This document shows positions 11,125 through 22,671 of a DNA stretch of 64,000 nucleotides, piece after piece (position 1 is the first letter of the stretch; each line of letters begins with the position of its first letter). A program made the translations under genes and the position numbers. Source of the stretch: Cadophora sp. MPI-SDFR-AT-0126 (taxonomy: Eukaryota > Ascomycota > Leotiomycetes > Helotiales > Ploettnerulaceae); assembly GCA_020747065.1 (NCBI GenBank), contig JAGMVK010000007.1, positions 2,790,001 to 2,854,000 on the forward strand, written 5' to 3'. Below the pieces are notes generated by a model. It was not told the DNA's origin and made no database searches. It saw nothing but the letters and a program-made list of their open reading frames with translations.

Positions 11125-11562
11125 ATGAGCCAAGCTAAACTCTCAGGTACTGTACCGATCCAGCTCCCTAAGAATGAAAAAATGGCCATCAGTCTTTACC
11201 GTAGGCCAGCTCTTGACCATGCACGGGCCACAAGAGTCCAGCTTGGAATCCAGAATATGACGTGGTCTGGTTCACAAGGTTTTCAGAGTGGTAAAATGGG
11301 AAAGTTTGTCGTTGCTCCATTCGATGAGTATGTACCCGAGACGTATTCGGCGCTAGGACAAGTAGGCACTACACATACTGAGAGAGGCCTTACGTATATT
11401 CTCGTGCAGAGGGCTGGGCATTACATTCCTGTTGATGCGCCCGGAGGATTTTACAAGGCCGTTGAATTCTTACTCGGGCGAAGAGATGATATCGAAGGAG
11501 GAGAGAGTTTCTTCTGGCCGTTTGATTACAGTCCGTCGACTCCAGTAGAGGAGAAGGCCTAG
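11125..11562 (+). pseudogene. Serine carboxypeptidase (S10) C-terminal fragment
   Basis: The ORF aligns only with the last part of S10 carboxypeptidases. RVQLGIQNMTWSGSQGFQS is the typical block before the end, and VQRAGHYIPVDAPGGFYKAVEFLLG holds the catalytic histidine (AGH). The catalytic serine (GESYGG) and aspartate regions are absent upstream, where the inverted-repeat element and AT-rich DNA sit. The first 35 or so codons do not resemble the family. It is therefore most likely an orphan 3' piece left by rearrangement. The frame is open to a normal stop, so a short transcript is possible, but it cannot be an active peptidase. Confidence 0.65.
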
Positions 11563-12163
11563 ACATACTACAGAATGATAGGTTCAAGCGACTCGAATAA
11601 ACTCCGTAACACGCGTGACTAAGTCCATTGCCTGAGACGCTCTCTCGCCTTCCACAATCGCAAACCCTTGGTACCTGTCTTTCAATCAACATCGTTACCT
11701 GCACACCCTCCCTTTACGCGGATGAGGCTCCGCAGATAAGGCTGCGAGAAACCGCTCCATACCCATAGCTTTTGTGGTTTCTACGTCTTGCCAAGACAAT
11801 ATTCCCTGCAAGTCTGCCCCACCTTGCGAATGCTTATTTGGGCGTTTGTCAAGTGAGATCTAGTGTCACATGTAACTACTTCGGCGCTGGCGAATCTGAT
11901 GCTGCCAAGCTTTCTGAAACATTCGAGCAAATGAGGAAACGAGATGGAGATGAACTGTTTGGGAAAATGGACTTTTCGTAGTGGGATGTAGAATGGGTCA
12001 TACTGGACGTGGCGTCAAACGCGTACGTGGATATCATTGAGCGGTTTTATTGTGTGCACTTAAACGATGAAGAATATACCCATAGAATAGGCATGCCCTC
12101 TACTTTCGGTACCATTTTTTACCTTTTAACAGTGTCGACATCTAAATGTACCTAAACAGGGAT
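11563..12163. other. Intergenic
   Basis: Contains a 69-codon plus-strand ORF (11772-11981) with an internal stretch CNYFGAGESDAAKLSETF that looks coding-like but was not recognised. It may be another relic. Confidence 0.3.
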
Positions 12164-13562
12164 TTAACAAAGCTTGCCAAAGTTGCAGCTATCACCGCTC
12201 CCACCCGTAATCTTAACACCACTAAACGTGATGTCCGAGCAACTACCATCACCACAAAGGATATAATAATCCTTGGCACCCGAAGCCACCGTACCAGTGA
12301 CCTGGACAAAGTGAACATCCTGGATCTTGACACCGTTTGTTGCAACGCCACTTGGGCCGCCATTGAGGTAATCCTGCTCAACGACCTGTGTCAACAATTA
12401 GCTTGCGGGCATGTGATTATGTGAAGGGGGCTTTATTTCTTACAATTCCGAACTTCGAGATATTGGACACAGTGATGTTCTGGTAGAGGATATTTTGTAC
12501 CAAGCTGTTGGTAGCACCAGAAACGGTCTTGATTCGGGCACCTTGCTGGCTGTTCTTGACTATGCTGTCGTAGAAGAATACATCCTTGATAGTGGTATCA
12601 CCTGTTATAGTTGATTAGCATGATTGTTTGGTCAGACCGGGTGGGCTACTGACTGCCGATGCTACCGATGGAAAGGCCATGAGACCCATCACAATTCGCC
12701 CTTCTAACAGTCACATTACCACCACCAGTAACTGCAACGCAGTCATCTTGGTTAATGACGCTGATGTCCTCGAGAAGAAGCTGGAAGATATCAGTTTAAG
12801 TTTTAAGATTGTATGTGGCTTGTACTTACGTTTGATGCTTTGCAGTTGAAGCCGTCGGAACTGTTTGATCGTCAGGATATCCTCTGTCGGGAGGACTAAA
12901 GTATAACATACTTGTGTGCAGCTGGCTTTCCCCCTGAAAGGCTGTTCGGTGCATTTCCAGCAGAGTTATCGAGATGAACATTCCTGATAATCAGGTTTGA
13001 TCCTCCGAGGGTGAAGCAGTGTGCGGGGTAGTTCTTGATCGTAAGGTTGTCAATCAACGCTTTGGTACCCGCAGCTTTGACTTGAATGAAATGGTTTGGT
13101 CTGTGTGGATTGTAAGTACGATTCGTTTAGTACCTGAGTAAGTTTCGTACTTTTTAACCCCATTATCACCTTGACCATCCCACCAAGCAGGGCCGTTTCC
13201 GTCGATGACAGCGCCGCTTGCTCCGGTGACGTGGAAGTCGCTTCCACCTATCAAAATCAATGGACTAGTCCAAGCCTTGAAGCCAAAAGTCTATCGAATA
13301 GATTTAGCGAACGTAGATGTCGAGATGTAGAAATCCTCACAGTGGTTCCTTTAAATGTGACAGTAGTGCTCGGTTTAACTTTTGTTAAATCGAGTTGGCT
13401 ACCAGCTGGTACAGCAATATTGTTAAGAACAATGTCTGTGCATCCGGCAACGGCTGTGGCCACTTGACTAAACGCTGTTGCTGTGCATGATGCTGCTGGG
13501 GCCGCGAGAGGAGTGGTTGCGAAAAGAGAGCAGACAAGCCCGAGTAAAATTTGTTTTCCCAT
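12164..13562 (-). CDS. Endopolygalacturonase, GH28, secreted
   Basis: Seven exons (13562-13341, 13290-13151, 13100-12912, 12860-12830, 12780-12654, 12601-12444, 12385-12164) splice in phase to 362 residues, the usual fungal endo-PG length. A signal peptide is present ([20 protein letters not shown]). The GH28 catalytic set is in order: N184-S-D186 in NSDGFN, D206-D207 in NQDDC, H228 in GSHGLSIGS, and R259-I-K261. The first motif has Ser where NTD is usual; both acidic positions are kept. The enzyme hydrolyses alpha-1,4-galacturonan (pectin) outside the cell. A TATAAA lies 149-154 bp upstream on the same strand. All introns are 48-58 bp. It is one of the few apparently intact genes in the surrounding relic-rich stretch. 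Confidence 0.95.
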
Positions 13563-13710
13563 TGTGGATCCAGAAAAAGAAGGGAAGGCAGGAGTGTGGA
13601 AGAAAGAAGAAATAGCTAGTTTGCCGATACAGAAATTCTGTTCAAAGGGAAGGGAATTCTCTGCTACTTATCATGTCCTCCCTTCTAGAAAACCCAAAGT
13701 AAGAAGCTTC

Positions 13711-13716
13711 TTTATA
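13711..13716 (-). promoter_or_regulatory. TATA box of the endopolygalacturonase gene
   Basis: TATAAA on the minus strand about 150 bp before the start codon, the only good TATA in a plausible position for this gene. Confidence 0.5.
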
Positions 13717-15325
13717 GGCGGATTAAATCGAGTTGAAAGCAAACTAAAGATCGGCCCGCCATGAGCAAACTCCGCGCTTTTGACTGAACTCTTACCCTTC
13801 ATGTCCATTTTGATCTCATGTCCGTCAAATATATTAATATACAGGGATCAGTCGCGAGCTTGAACGTAAGAAGCTTTTTCGTCGTCGATTCTTGGGTAAG
13901 CGAAGCTTTGAAACACCTCATTTTATTGGAGGATAATTAAACAAGACTTAAGGCCGTGGGGCCCCGTTGTCCCTCGTATATTGATCAGAGAAGCCCCGCC
14001 AACCACCTGAGCACCTCTACAGTCTGTCTGGCTGTACCTGTCTGTCTCTCTCACCCTGTGATTGGCACGCCGTTTTCTCCAAAGAAGACTGCTCAAATTT
14101 GAACAGTACCTCCGTGCAAGACGCTTATTGAACATTCTGTGGTTGAAGAGCTCATCCTTGTAGTTGGACGATATATTTCAGTCTGATCAGTTGACTTCCT
14201 CACATGCCTGACAGCCTCCTATTATTGCTGACTTTCATTTCAAAACATTCAGTTTTTAAGGGGCCTGTCTTTAGAAGTCTGTATGAGTGAGTACCCTTGT
14301 TCAAGCTTCAAAGTTTCAGTACTCAAAAGCAGGTTGCGAACTTCGAAGGCACCTCTGCGGCCTGAGTTTACAACGTGTCAATTCATGTTGATCCGGTCAC
14401 CATCAACTGTAAAACTTCAGTTCAAAAATTGACGAGATTAATTTGGGAATATTTGACCATGAAATTTCCATATTGGATTCTCAGTCTGCAACTCATGTAT
14501 CGCCTGTGTCGTTGGTTACACGTGAGCAAATCCTACCCTGGAACGCCAGCTCCCATAGTTTAACATGCAATGAACTTCTTGTCTCCAGAAAGAAATTTCC
14601 GTGTAGCAGAGGAAAATGCGAGAAATAAGAACGAAAGTCTGCTGCTAGGGGTCCTCTTCCAGAAGCAATACCACCACAACCGCATACCTCCTCGAACTCA
14701 CTAGGCTTGGCAGCGTCCAAGTTCTGGCGCAGAGGCTTTCGACACCCGTCGATCTCGGTCGTGTAGTACTGGTTCTTATTCTCCGTCATAGTAACATCTG
14801 TCCTATCGCTATTATAGCCACTATCTGAACCGGAGTACTCGTCCATGTCTTCGTCGGTAGTGCTATCGTCGCTTTCGTTATCCTCGGAGTCGAATATCAT
14901 ATCGTCGTTCGATCCAGGGCCATCGTCAGCGTTAATATCATCTTTGCACTCGGTCTCGCCATTAATATCGCCATCGGTGTCCTCGTCGTGATCACAATGC
15001 GGCGGCTTAAGGGATCAGGCGATCTTTTTGGCCTCTTCCCTTTCGCCGAGAGGGTCTTAACTGCCCTTCGATGCGTGAACGAATTCCCCTGGTCGATCGC
15101 CTGTGTAGGCTTGGAACTGCATTATAGTTGCGACATCGTGACAATCGTCCTCTATAAGAAAAACGAATTTATCACGGGCGTAGTGTTAGACAAATAAGAG
15201 AAGCAGCCTCTGAAACAGAGGCTGTCCACCAGAGTATTTGCAAAGTCAATACAAAGTTCAGTGGGATCTACCGGATTCTCGTTAGACACCTTACCACTCT
15301 CAAGATCGAGCTCGAAGGACATAAG
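13717..15325. other. Gene-poor spacer with an acidic ORF
   Basis: The endopolygalacturonase promoter occupies the left part. A minus-strand ORF at 14493-14900 encodes an Asp/Ser/Glu-rich stretch; the open frame extends upstream to about 15015 with more acidic residues but no ATG. A basic segment (SAKGKRPKRSPDPLS) lies just upstream in another frame, suggesting a frameshifted relic. No known domain was found. Confidence 0.3.
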
Positions 15326-16886
15326 ATGAAAGCGATGGCTCCGAAAGTATGTCTTATGCCTTTTTGGGCTGTCTTTCTCCGGTATGGCAGATATATTCTA
15401 ACAGCCATTGTTCAGACACAGCTTGGTCGTCCTCCAACAGCCCACAGATACCCAAATCCTGCTGGGAGAGCCTTCTACGCAGGAAACGGTCTCCGGTTCG
15501 CAGTCAGGACATCGAAGCTCCACGGTCGGAAAATCGGGCATGAATTTCTGAGTACCTTCATTGCTCGATGCCAGGAAGATGGTGGGGCTGTTGCGATTAT
15601 AGGAATCGGTGGGATCGGGTACGTTCTGTCGCAGCGTCCACAGTATCGATCATTGCACCATCTGACAGTTTGTCCAGCAAGACAGAGATATTCCTCGATG
15701 TCGCATACCAGCGCTTGGATAAAACCAGAATTTTCTTTCTTCGAGCCAGTAACAAAGCAATGCTTCGAGAAGCATACCTTCATGTCGCCATGCACATCGG
15801 ACCCGAACTCCTTCTCCACAGATTCCAAGGCAGAGACAGAAGAGACATCTGGAGCCGAATGGCTACCGACGAAAGAATCGAGATGTTCAAAGAGTGGCTA
15901 TCACAACCTGAGAACTCCGAGACCTTGGTGATACTTGATGACTTGGACAGCCTAGGGGATCCCGAGCTGATCCTGTCGGCAATACCCCAAGGCGCCAAGA
16001 CCATTATGTTCTCGAGCAGAAGTCCAACTTTACGCGAAGAAGTTGATCGAGACTTCCGCCATCTTCGTCTTTGGTCTATGAAGACTGATGATATAATGGA
16101 AATCATGCGGTCAACAGTCCAGCAAAGTGATTACGAACAAGATGGCGAACTCGGCAACGACGATATTCTCAGGTAAATCGCTAATGCGGTGCATGGCCAT
16201 CCTCTCGCCGCATCGCATGCTATTAAATATATCATCCGCGCCATCTCTCAAGAGCCTGTGGACTCACCTGCAGAAACATGTCTTTCAATTCTCGAAGATC
16301 CAAACCATGAAACCAGGGCCAGCTTGATTACAAACCCCGAGCTCCATCCATCATGGACACATTCTACGTATCCCGTAATCGACTCCCCAATCCAAACGGT
16401 CTCGCTTGGATATTGATGCAATTTCTCAGCATTCTTGAGACAGATGCTTCGATTGTCGACTAACGAGATTTCTTCTACAAAAGACAATGTGTCATCAGCC
16501 CAGACGAATTTCCCAATCACGAACTGCTGTCAAACTGTAGACCTAAACTTTCCGAGGCTTTTGCGGACTTGGAAGCTGTGTATTTTGGCGAGAGGTTGCA
16601 CACTTCAAAACCGTTCCGCTTTCATCCGCTTTGGTTGGAGTGCGCGAGGCATGCGATGGGTCCAGACATGAGGTTCCAAGCAGTGAAACAAATCTTGTTC
16701 ATTTCACATCGGACGATCGAAGGAGCGATGGAAGATGAAGCTAGAGAACAAGCTTTGAGACGCTTCCTGCCACATATTAGGAGTTGTGTACGAGTGTGTG
16801 AGCGTTTTGGCATCGATTTGACTAAATTTCAGGGAGCTGAGAATACTCTGTTGTGGTACAGACGGGGAGGAAAGTTTACTTATTGA
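15326..16886 (+). pseudogene. NLR-type NTPase (NB-ARC-like), disabled
   Basis: A 59-bp intron (15619-15677) brings together a Walker A site, IIGIGGIGKTEIF. Walker B LVILDDLD follows near 15928, then the FSSRSP sensor region and the GHPLA block typical of the ARC1 segment. An in-frame TAA (16174-16176) sits between ILR and IANAVHGHPLAA, which are contiguous coding. A one-base shift occurs between about 16300 and 16323, after which the conserved reading is in another frame (APSIMDTFYVSRNRLP, LAWILMQFLSILE). A second TAA lies at 16461-16463. Coding then continues to 16886 (HPLWLECARHAMG and on). The N-terminal effector domain and any C-terminal repeats are not recognisable. Fungal NLRs act in non-self recognition. 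The first stop is what a C-to-T change of CAA would give, compatible with RIP but not proof. Confidence 0.75.
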
Positions 16887-16907
16887 GTCTATGTCTATTG
16901 TTTAATT

Positions 16908-17855
16908 CTAATTCCCAATCTCCTTACTTCTCTCCGAGCTCGCAATCGTGGCTCTGCTGTACGCATACCTCGCTCTATCCTCCTCCAGACTCAACAGCCC
17001 CGCAATCGTCGTACCCTTCGGACTTGAAAACTTCTCTCTCAGAACCGCAGGATGTTCATTCTGCAGTAAAGTCGCCAATGAGATCAGCGACTGCGTCAAG
17101 ATCTTATTCGCGTCCGCCCGCTTCATTCCCTGGCTGACAGCTCCATCCAGCATCCCGTCGAATGCTACCGAGAGCAAAGCACCTGATGCACCGGCCATGA
17201 CTCCAGCGACGTCATACAACTCGGGCGCCACTGGAGCTGTCTTTCCGAGCTGACTGAACATCCATTCGACGAGATCCTCGTGCTCCTTTGGAATCAGTGG
17301 ATTCGTCTCCAGAACTGTCATCGACTGTCCATATTCCGCAGCCATGTTCATCATCGCTCGCTTGATAAAGAAAGGCTTCTCATCCGCAATCTTTGGTCCA
17401 GCATGGAAAATAGCAGCCTTAAGCTTCTCAACGGGTGATCCAGCCAGCACACTGATGACAAGCTTTCCAGCCAGAGCTTCTCTTACTCCATCAACCGTGA
17501 GGACAAGGTCGATCATGTATGGCTTGAACCCTAGAAGCACGACATCTGCCTCTCTCATCGCCTTGACGTTATCCCCTTGGATGACTTGCAGACGATCAGA
17601 GTATTTGTCGAACTGACTTTTTACTCTCTTGGCCGATCCTTCGCTGTTCACAGTTGCGACGAAGCGTGATATCCGAGGTTCACCTGCTGCTTGGGTCTTG
17701 GCACAGGAGTCGAGAACACCAGAAAGAATTGCTCCGGCCATGTTTCCTGGGGTCATCAGTCACTGGACATCCGATATGAAACCATCAAAGTACTTACCGC
17801 ATCCTATGACCCCAAGCGTGAGACCCGCCTTCGGGGTAAAGCCATTTGTTGTCAT
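16908..17855 (-). CDS. PRO3: Pyrroline-5-carboxylate reductase
   Basis: Two exons, 17855-17798 and 17746-16908, joined by a 50-bp intron, give 298 residues. The N-terminal Rossmann motif spans the junction (GVIGCGNMAGAIL). The C-terminal helical domain ends in the P5CR signature (REKFSSPKGTTIAGLLSLE). The enzyme reduces pyrroline-5-carboxylate to proline with NAD(P)H in the cytosol, the last step of proline synthesis. It is convergent with the NLR relic, whose stop is 22 bp away. Fungal genomes can hold more than one P5CR-like gene, so assignment as the sole PRO3 orthologue is inference. Confidence 0.9.
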
Positions 17856-18980
17856 TTTGAAACGAGTCAAGATACCCGGTCAAGAAAGGTCGGAAGGGCT
17901 AGAAAGTCGAGCCTTTGGATGTTGATTGCAATGATTAGGCTGCTATGCCGACAATAACGATGAGGCCAAAACGACCCAATACGAAACAATCAAGCGAAAT
18001 TTGATCACGGATAAACAAAAGTGGGATTTCTTTGTCGACGATAAAGGATCATCACGATTTCCGCCAAGCCAAAATTCCATCTGGAGAAAATTTACGCGAG
18101 TCCCGATAAGGATTAGGGGGCTACGATAAGGAGCCAAAGTCAACCTCGCCTCATTTTTCAAGAACATCTGCAGCCTTCATCGTCTATAAATATCAGCAGA
18201 AATCTTCGCAGCTCAAGATTTGTGCTGTCGTTTGCTTTGCATGTTGCTCCAAATATAACTACGAACCAAGGGGAGTTCAAAATCACGGGGTGCTCGTCCG
18301 CCCCTTCGGTTCCACGTTTCATGTGCCAGGGCTGTGCAGCGTGGTATCGACTCCTATAGGTGGAACGCCCAGCAATGTTTTCCTTTCTAATCGGAACCTT
18401 GGGACTAATCACCAGCAATATTTCGATTCTTATAAGAGTTCGTGGAATAGATCAGGATTCTCAGGTTGCTGGCCACCAAATGAGACCACCCCCATCCTCG
18501 ATATCTGGTCTGCAATGGTCGAGATTCGAGATCATTATTGACAACCGAGACTCCGATGAGCCGCTGCGGATCCCGTCAAGGATCACGTCGATCAATCAAC
18601 TGTCTTCCCCTTTTAGGACTCAATCTCAGATTAAGGATGTGTCATTGATGGACCACAAACGTAGCTACCCAACCAGCAGGGACCGATGAGGAAACCGCCC
18701 CGCCAAGGGCCAACTCGAGATGAACTTTATGCGGCGAACCTTGTTTCTGCACTAGGATCGTGGCAGTTGACGTGTGATGGCGCCTCGCTTCTCGGGAGGT
18801 TTATCCTTTCAGCAATGCGAAACCGAACAATCTGGATATTCTGGACCAATTACGGTTCCATTTTGGCGATTGAGGTATCTCCCCCTGAAGTCACAAAGGG
18901 CCATGCCAGCGCGATTATTTCCCAAAACAATGCCATATCGTTGGCGCAGTCGCTGATGCTGCGCAAGGAGATGACTCTTT
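17856..18980. other. Intergenic between P5CR and GH76 genes
   Basis: Divergent promoter region of about 1.1 kb. Several ORFs of 60-110 codons exist but none resembles a known protein. No gene called. Confidence 0.4.
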
Positions 18981-18986
18981 TATAAA
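18981..18986 (+). promoter_or_regulatory. TATA box of the GH76 gene
   Basis: TATAAA lies 126 bp before the ATG. A short (CATT)n microsatellite lies between it and the start codon, around 19045-19062. Confidence 0.5.
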
Positions 18987-19106
18987 GTCTGGATGTCCGC
19001 CGATCAGAAGTGCGGACTGACTTGTTCCCCCTTCCACCACCACATTCATTCATTCATTCGTTCTTTTGCTTGCTGTGCAGTTTATAGATCATCACGTGCT
19101 TCAGAC

Positions 19107-20318
19107 ATGTTACCTTCCAATCTTTTTGTTTTGCTCTCTGCAGCTACCACTTTCTCTCTTTCAAACGCCCTTCCAGCTTCTCAGTCTTTACCCGAACCTC
19201 ATTATGCTCAAATTGGCGAACGTCGTCTCAACAGCGAGCGTCTCAGCACTCGAGCAACCAAAACCGAATACATTGCCTATGCAGTTGCCGGGATCAACCA
19301 AATGATGACTTGGTACAACGCAGCAACAGGTCTTTGGCAAGAGGCTTGGTGGCCCAGTGCAAATGTTGTCACCATGTTGGCCAATTTCCACCAGTATTTC
19401 CCCGATATGGCTAAAGGCATTACCGATCAAGTTTTCACAACCACATTTGCAGTCGCGGAGAAGACTTTCCCAGGGTTTCTCAATGGCTTCTACGATGACG
19501 AGTTATGGTGGGTGCTTGCCTGGATTCAGGTTTACGACGTCACAAATGATGAGAAGTATCTCGACAAAGCCGCTGCAATCTTCGAAGACTCCAAAAACGC
19601 ATGGGGAGCAACTCCATGTGGTGGACTTTGGTGCGTTCTTCTCCCCAACCTCACGATATAAAGCTAACCTTTCAGGTGGGACAAAGCACACACACAAATC
19701 GGCGCAGTGGAAAACGAGCTGTACCTCTCCGCAGCCGCCAAACTCGCCAATCGTCGTCCGAACAATCCATCAAGTGGATACTACTTCAACGAAGCACTCA
19801 AGGCTTACGAATGGTTCATCAGTTCCGGCCTCATCAATTCTGATAATGTAATCAACAACGGCCTCAACATCGCCACATGCCAAAACGACGGGAATTACGT
19901 CTTCTCCTACAACCAAGGAATCCTCCTTTCCGGCCTCGCAGAACTCACTTGGTCAACTGGAGATTCGAAATATAATGATTTGGCAAACACCATCGCTCTT
20001 GCTGCGATGAAGAATCTCACCAACTCAGATGGCATCCTCACGGATCCTTGCGATCGTGGTTGCAGCTCCGATACCGAACAATTCAAGGGCGTCTTTGGTC
20101 GTGGGATCCAGTTTCTGGTCAACCGCGCCATGGTTCTCGATGATGCGACGAGAGCAACCTATGTCAATTTCCTGAAGAAGAACGCCGATTCCATCTGGGC
20201 GTACGATCAAGTCGATAATCAATTGGGGTTGGTGTGGAGTGGGCCAAAGGGCACTGCAAGTATACAGACGCAGTCGTCGGCTTTGGATGCTATTGTTGGA
20301 GCCGCGTGTGTTTCGTGA
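19107..20318 (+). CDS. Secreted GH76 alpha-1,6-mannanase
   Basis: Two exons, 19107-19630 and 19676-20318, joined by a 45-bp intron, give 388 residues. The chosen Met begins a signal peptide (MLPSNLFVLLSAATTFSLSNA); an in-frame Met further up would bury it. The catalytic Asp pair of GH76 is seen in NGFYDDELWW (about residues 129-130). Other family blocks are WDKAHTQIGAVENELYLSAA, YNQGILLSGLAEL and FKGVFGRGIQFL. Fungal members cut alpha-1,6-mannan and, in the Dfg5/Dcw1 group, help attach GPI proteins to the wall. No C-terminal hydrophobic GPI signal is visible, so a soluble secreted enzyme is more likely. Confidence 0.92.
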
Positions 20319-21132
20319 GGACGCCGGGTAATTATTGGCGAAGTGGGGGTTTCGGCGCAATTAATAGACACCGGGTATTGTTACTTGCCTAGATGGTAAT
20401 GTCTTTTGGTTTAAATGGAATGGGATAGATGATACCAAGATACATAGATGTAGTGTGTGCAACGAATTAATGACCTTGACAACTTACTTCCTTAACTTCG
20501 GTTTCCTCGTTCGCCATGTTGTGCCTGGTTCAGAGATTTAGAGGCAACGAAGAAGACCTTGTTCCTTTGTCATTCCGATCGGAGATAAGGGCATCACCTA
20601 TCCCATGATTTCCATTGCTGTTCATGAATTTTATATTGTATCATGAACGAGACTGCTGAACTCATGCATCCTCACTCCAGTCACCAGCCACTCCGCCTTG
20701 AAATTCAATCTCGCTTGCTTCCGAACCCCCACACACCTTATCTTGAAAGCTGCGGCGCAGCATCATCTCGCGAAAAAAGGGGCTTGTCTCCACCGGACAC
20801 TTTTTACCTCTTCAAAGACTAGTCGGAACATTATGTCCCTCGAGGCCCAGGTGGAACCATGAATGTCAGCATAATATACGCAAATTCCGTGGCGGGCAAG
20901 GTGTGATGCTGCAATTGTGACAAAAAGCTGTATTTTCGGGCACTTCGAACCGAGCGAAATTGAAACGATACGTGGACACTCGGGAAGTGGGTAGATGCCG
21001 CATTCCCGGAGTTCAGGAGTATATATGGGTACCAGCAGCACTGTACGGTTTCCAAGGATAGTCTATCCTGCACTGCGTTTCTTTCAGAGGGAATCACTCA
21101 ATCGCTATCTGTTCTAGCTCAACTCGCCCGCC
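20319..21132. other. Intergenic, promoter of the acetyltransferase gene
   Basis: No gene recognised. A TATATAT at 21020-21026, about 110 bp before the next start codon, is a plausible TATA box. Confidence 0.4.
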
Positions 21133-22671
21133 ATGGACGCTGTAGAGAAGGGCACCGTGCCTCTGAGGCCAACTGGTAAGATTGGTTGATTCAATTGATG
21201 AAAGCATGAGGCGACGGTTGGGCAATGAACATTGACGACAAATGCAGGCAATATGGAACGATTTAACATTATCCGAAATCATGTAAACTTTTACAACAAC
21301 GTCCAAGTCTCCGCCACTTATACCATTCCCCGCTCAGCACTACAGTCCCCCGATCTCGCCAGCTTCACACATCTCATTTACTCGACGCTCAGAGAGACTC
21401 TGAAATCCCAATCAATCCTCAATGTTGTCATCGAGGATGAAGGTACGCCTCAGCCGAAATGGAAGAACGCAGAGACCATCGATTTCCGCGAACTCGTCAA
21501 AATCTCTGAGCATGACCCCACTTCGAGTCCGGATGCATGGCTTACAGAAGGCCACAGAGAGCAGCTCAATCGAGTTCATGAATTACCTGTTTGGAGAGTC
21601 AGAGTTGGCCTCCGAGAATCGGATCTGTCTGCAGAGTCAACCGCTCTTTCGTTTGTCGTCGCGTTCTACGGCCATCATGCCATAGCTGATGGAGTTTCTT
21701 GCGGCGCGTTTCACTTGACTTTCCTCGAAGCCTTGAATAGCATGATCGCAAATCCCTCAAATATCACCACGTCACCTTTGTTCCGACCGTCTTCGAGCTT
21801 GGAGCTCTTGCCGTCGCTTGAAGAAGCGACTCCATTGCCCATCAGCATTTGGTTCGCTATCAAACAAATCATTAAAGCCTTCATTTACAACCCCGTTGAT
21901 TCCAAGAATTGGTCTGGACCTCCAATCGCCTCGTCTCTGCCTACCGTCACTCCAAACCTCCGCTCGTTCTCACTCAGTCCAGCGAAAGTCAACAGTCTCC
22001 TTCAGAAATGCCGAGACAACAAAACAACACTGACAGCTCTCATCTCTATCCTTACAGCAAGAAAAATCACAGAGATGCATCCATCGCACAGCCACATCGC
22101 CGGAGTGATTCCCTTTTCATTCCGCAAGTTCTCCGGCCACAGTCCACGGGCGATGGGTGTCTTCGTTTCAAGCGTAACACCATACTTCGCATCCGAGCCT
22201 AAAACTCCCCGTGGATACATCTCCTGCGCTAGCACTCCCAACGACAAACCCAACCAACCGAACAACAAACTTTGGGAAAGCGCTCGCGAGACCCGGCAAT
22301 TCATCGCAGCTGGCTCGGCGAGCCCGAAGAACCAGATGGTTGGGATGCTGAGGTTCGCACCTGACTACAAGGGTTTCTTCCTGGGCTTATTTGGGAAGAA
22401 GAGGGATCATGCGTTTGAGGTGTCGAATATTGGGGTTGTGGATGGTGGGATTGGGGGTGGTGAGGGGAAGGCGTCTTTTGATAAGATGGTCTTCTCGTCT
22501 GGGTTGTGTGTTTACGGAGATCCGTTCTCGGTCTTGGCTGTTTCGGCGAAAGGGGGTGACTTGACAGTATCGGTCAGCTGGATGAGTGAGGTTACTGAGG
22601 AGAAGGAAGCTGTGGCTCTGTGTCAGTATTTGGAAGACTGGGTGAGTGGATTGGCAGAGGAGCGGGAATGA
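21133..22671 (+). CDS. Alcohol acetyltransferase-like protein (AATase family)
   Basis: Exon 1 (21133-21175) encodes only MDAVEKGTVPLRPTG. A 72-bp intron follows, then exon 2 (21248-22671), giving 488 residues. The fold is that of acyl-CoA dependent acyltransferases of the condensation-domain type. The active-site motif is YGHHAIADGVSCG (about residues 155-167), matching H-x3-D-G. A DFG-like element near the end of the family is not evident. The opening block (ERFNIIRNHVNFYNNVQVSATY) is characteristic of fungal AATase relatives. Yeast Atf1/Atf2 make acetate esters of alcohols and acetylate sterols, but the substrate here is unknown. No metabolic cluster surrounds it. Confidence 0.82.
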
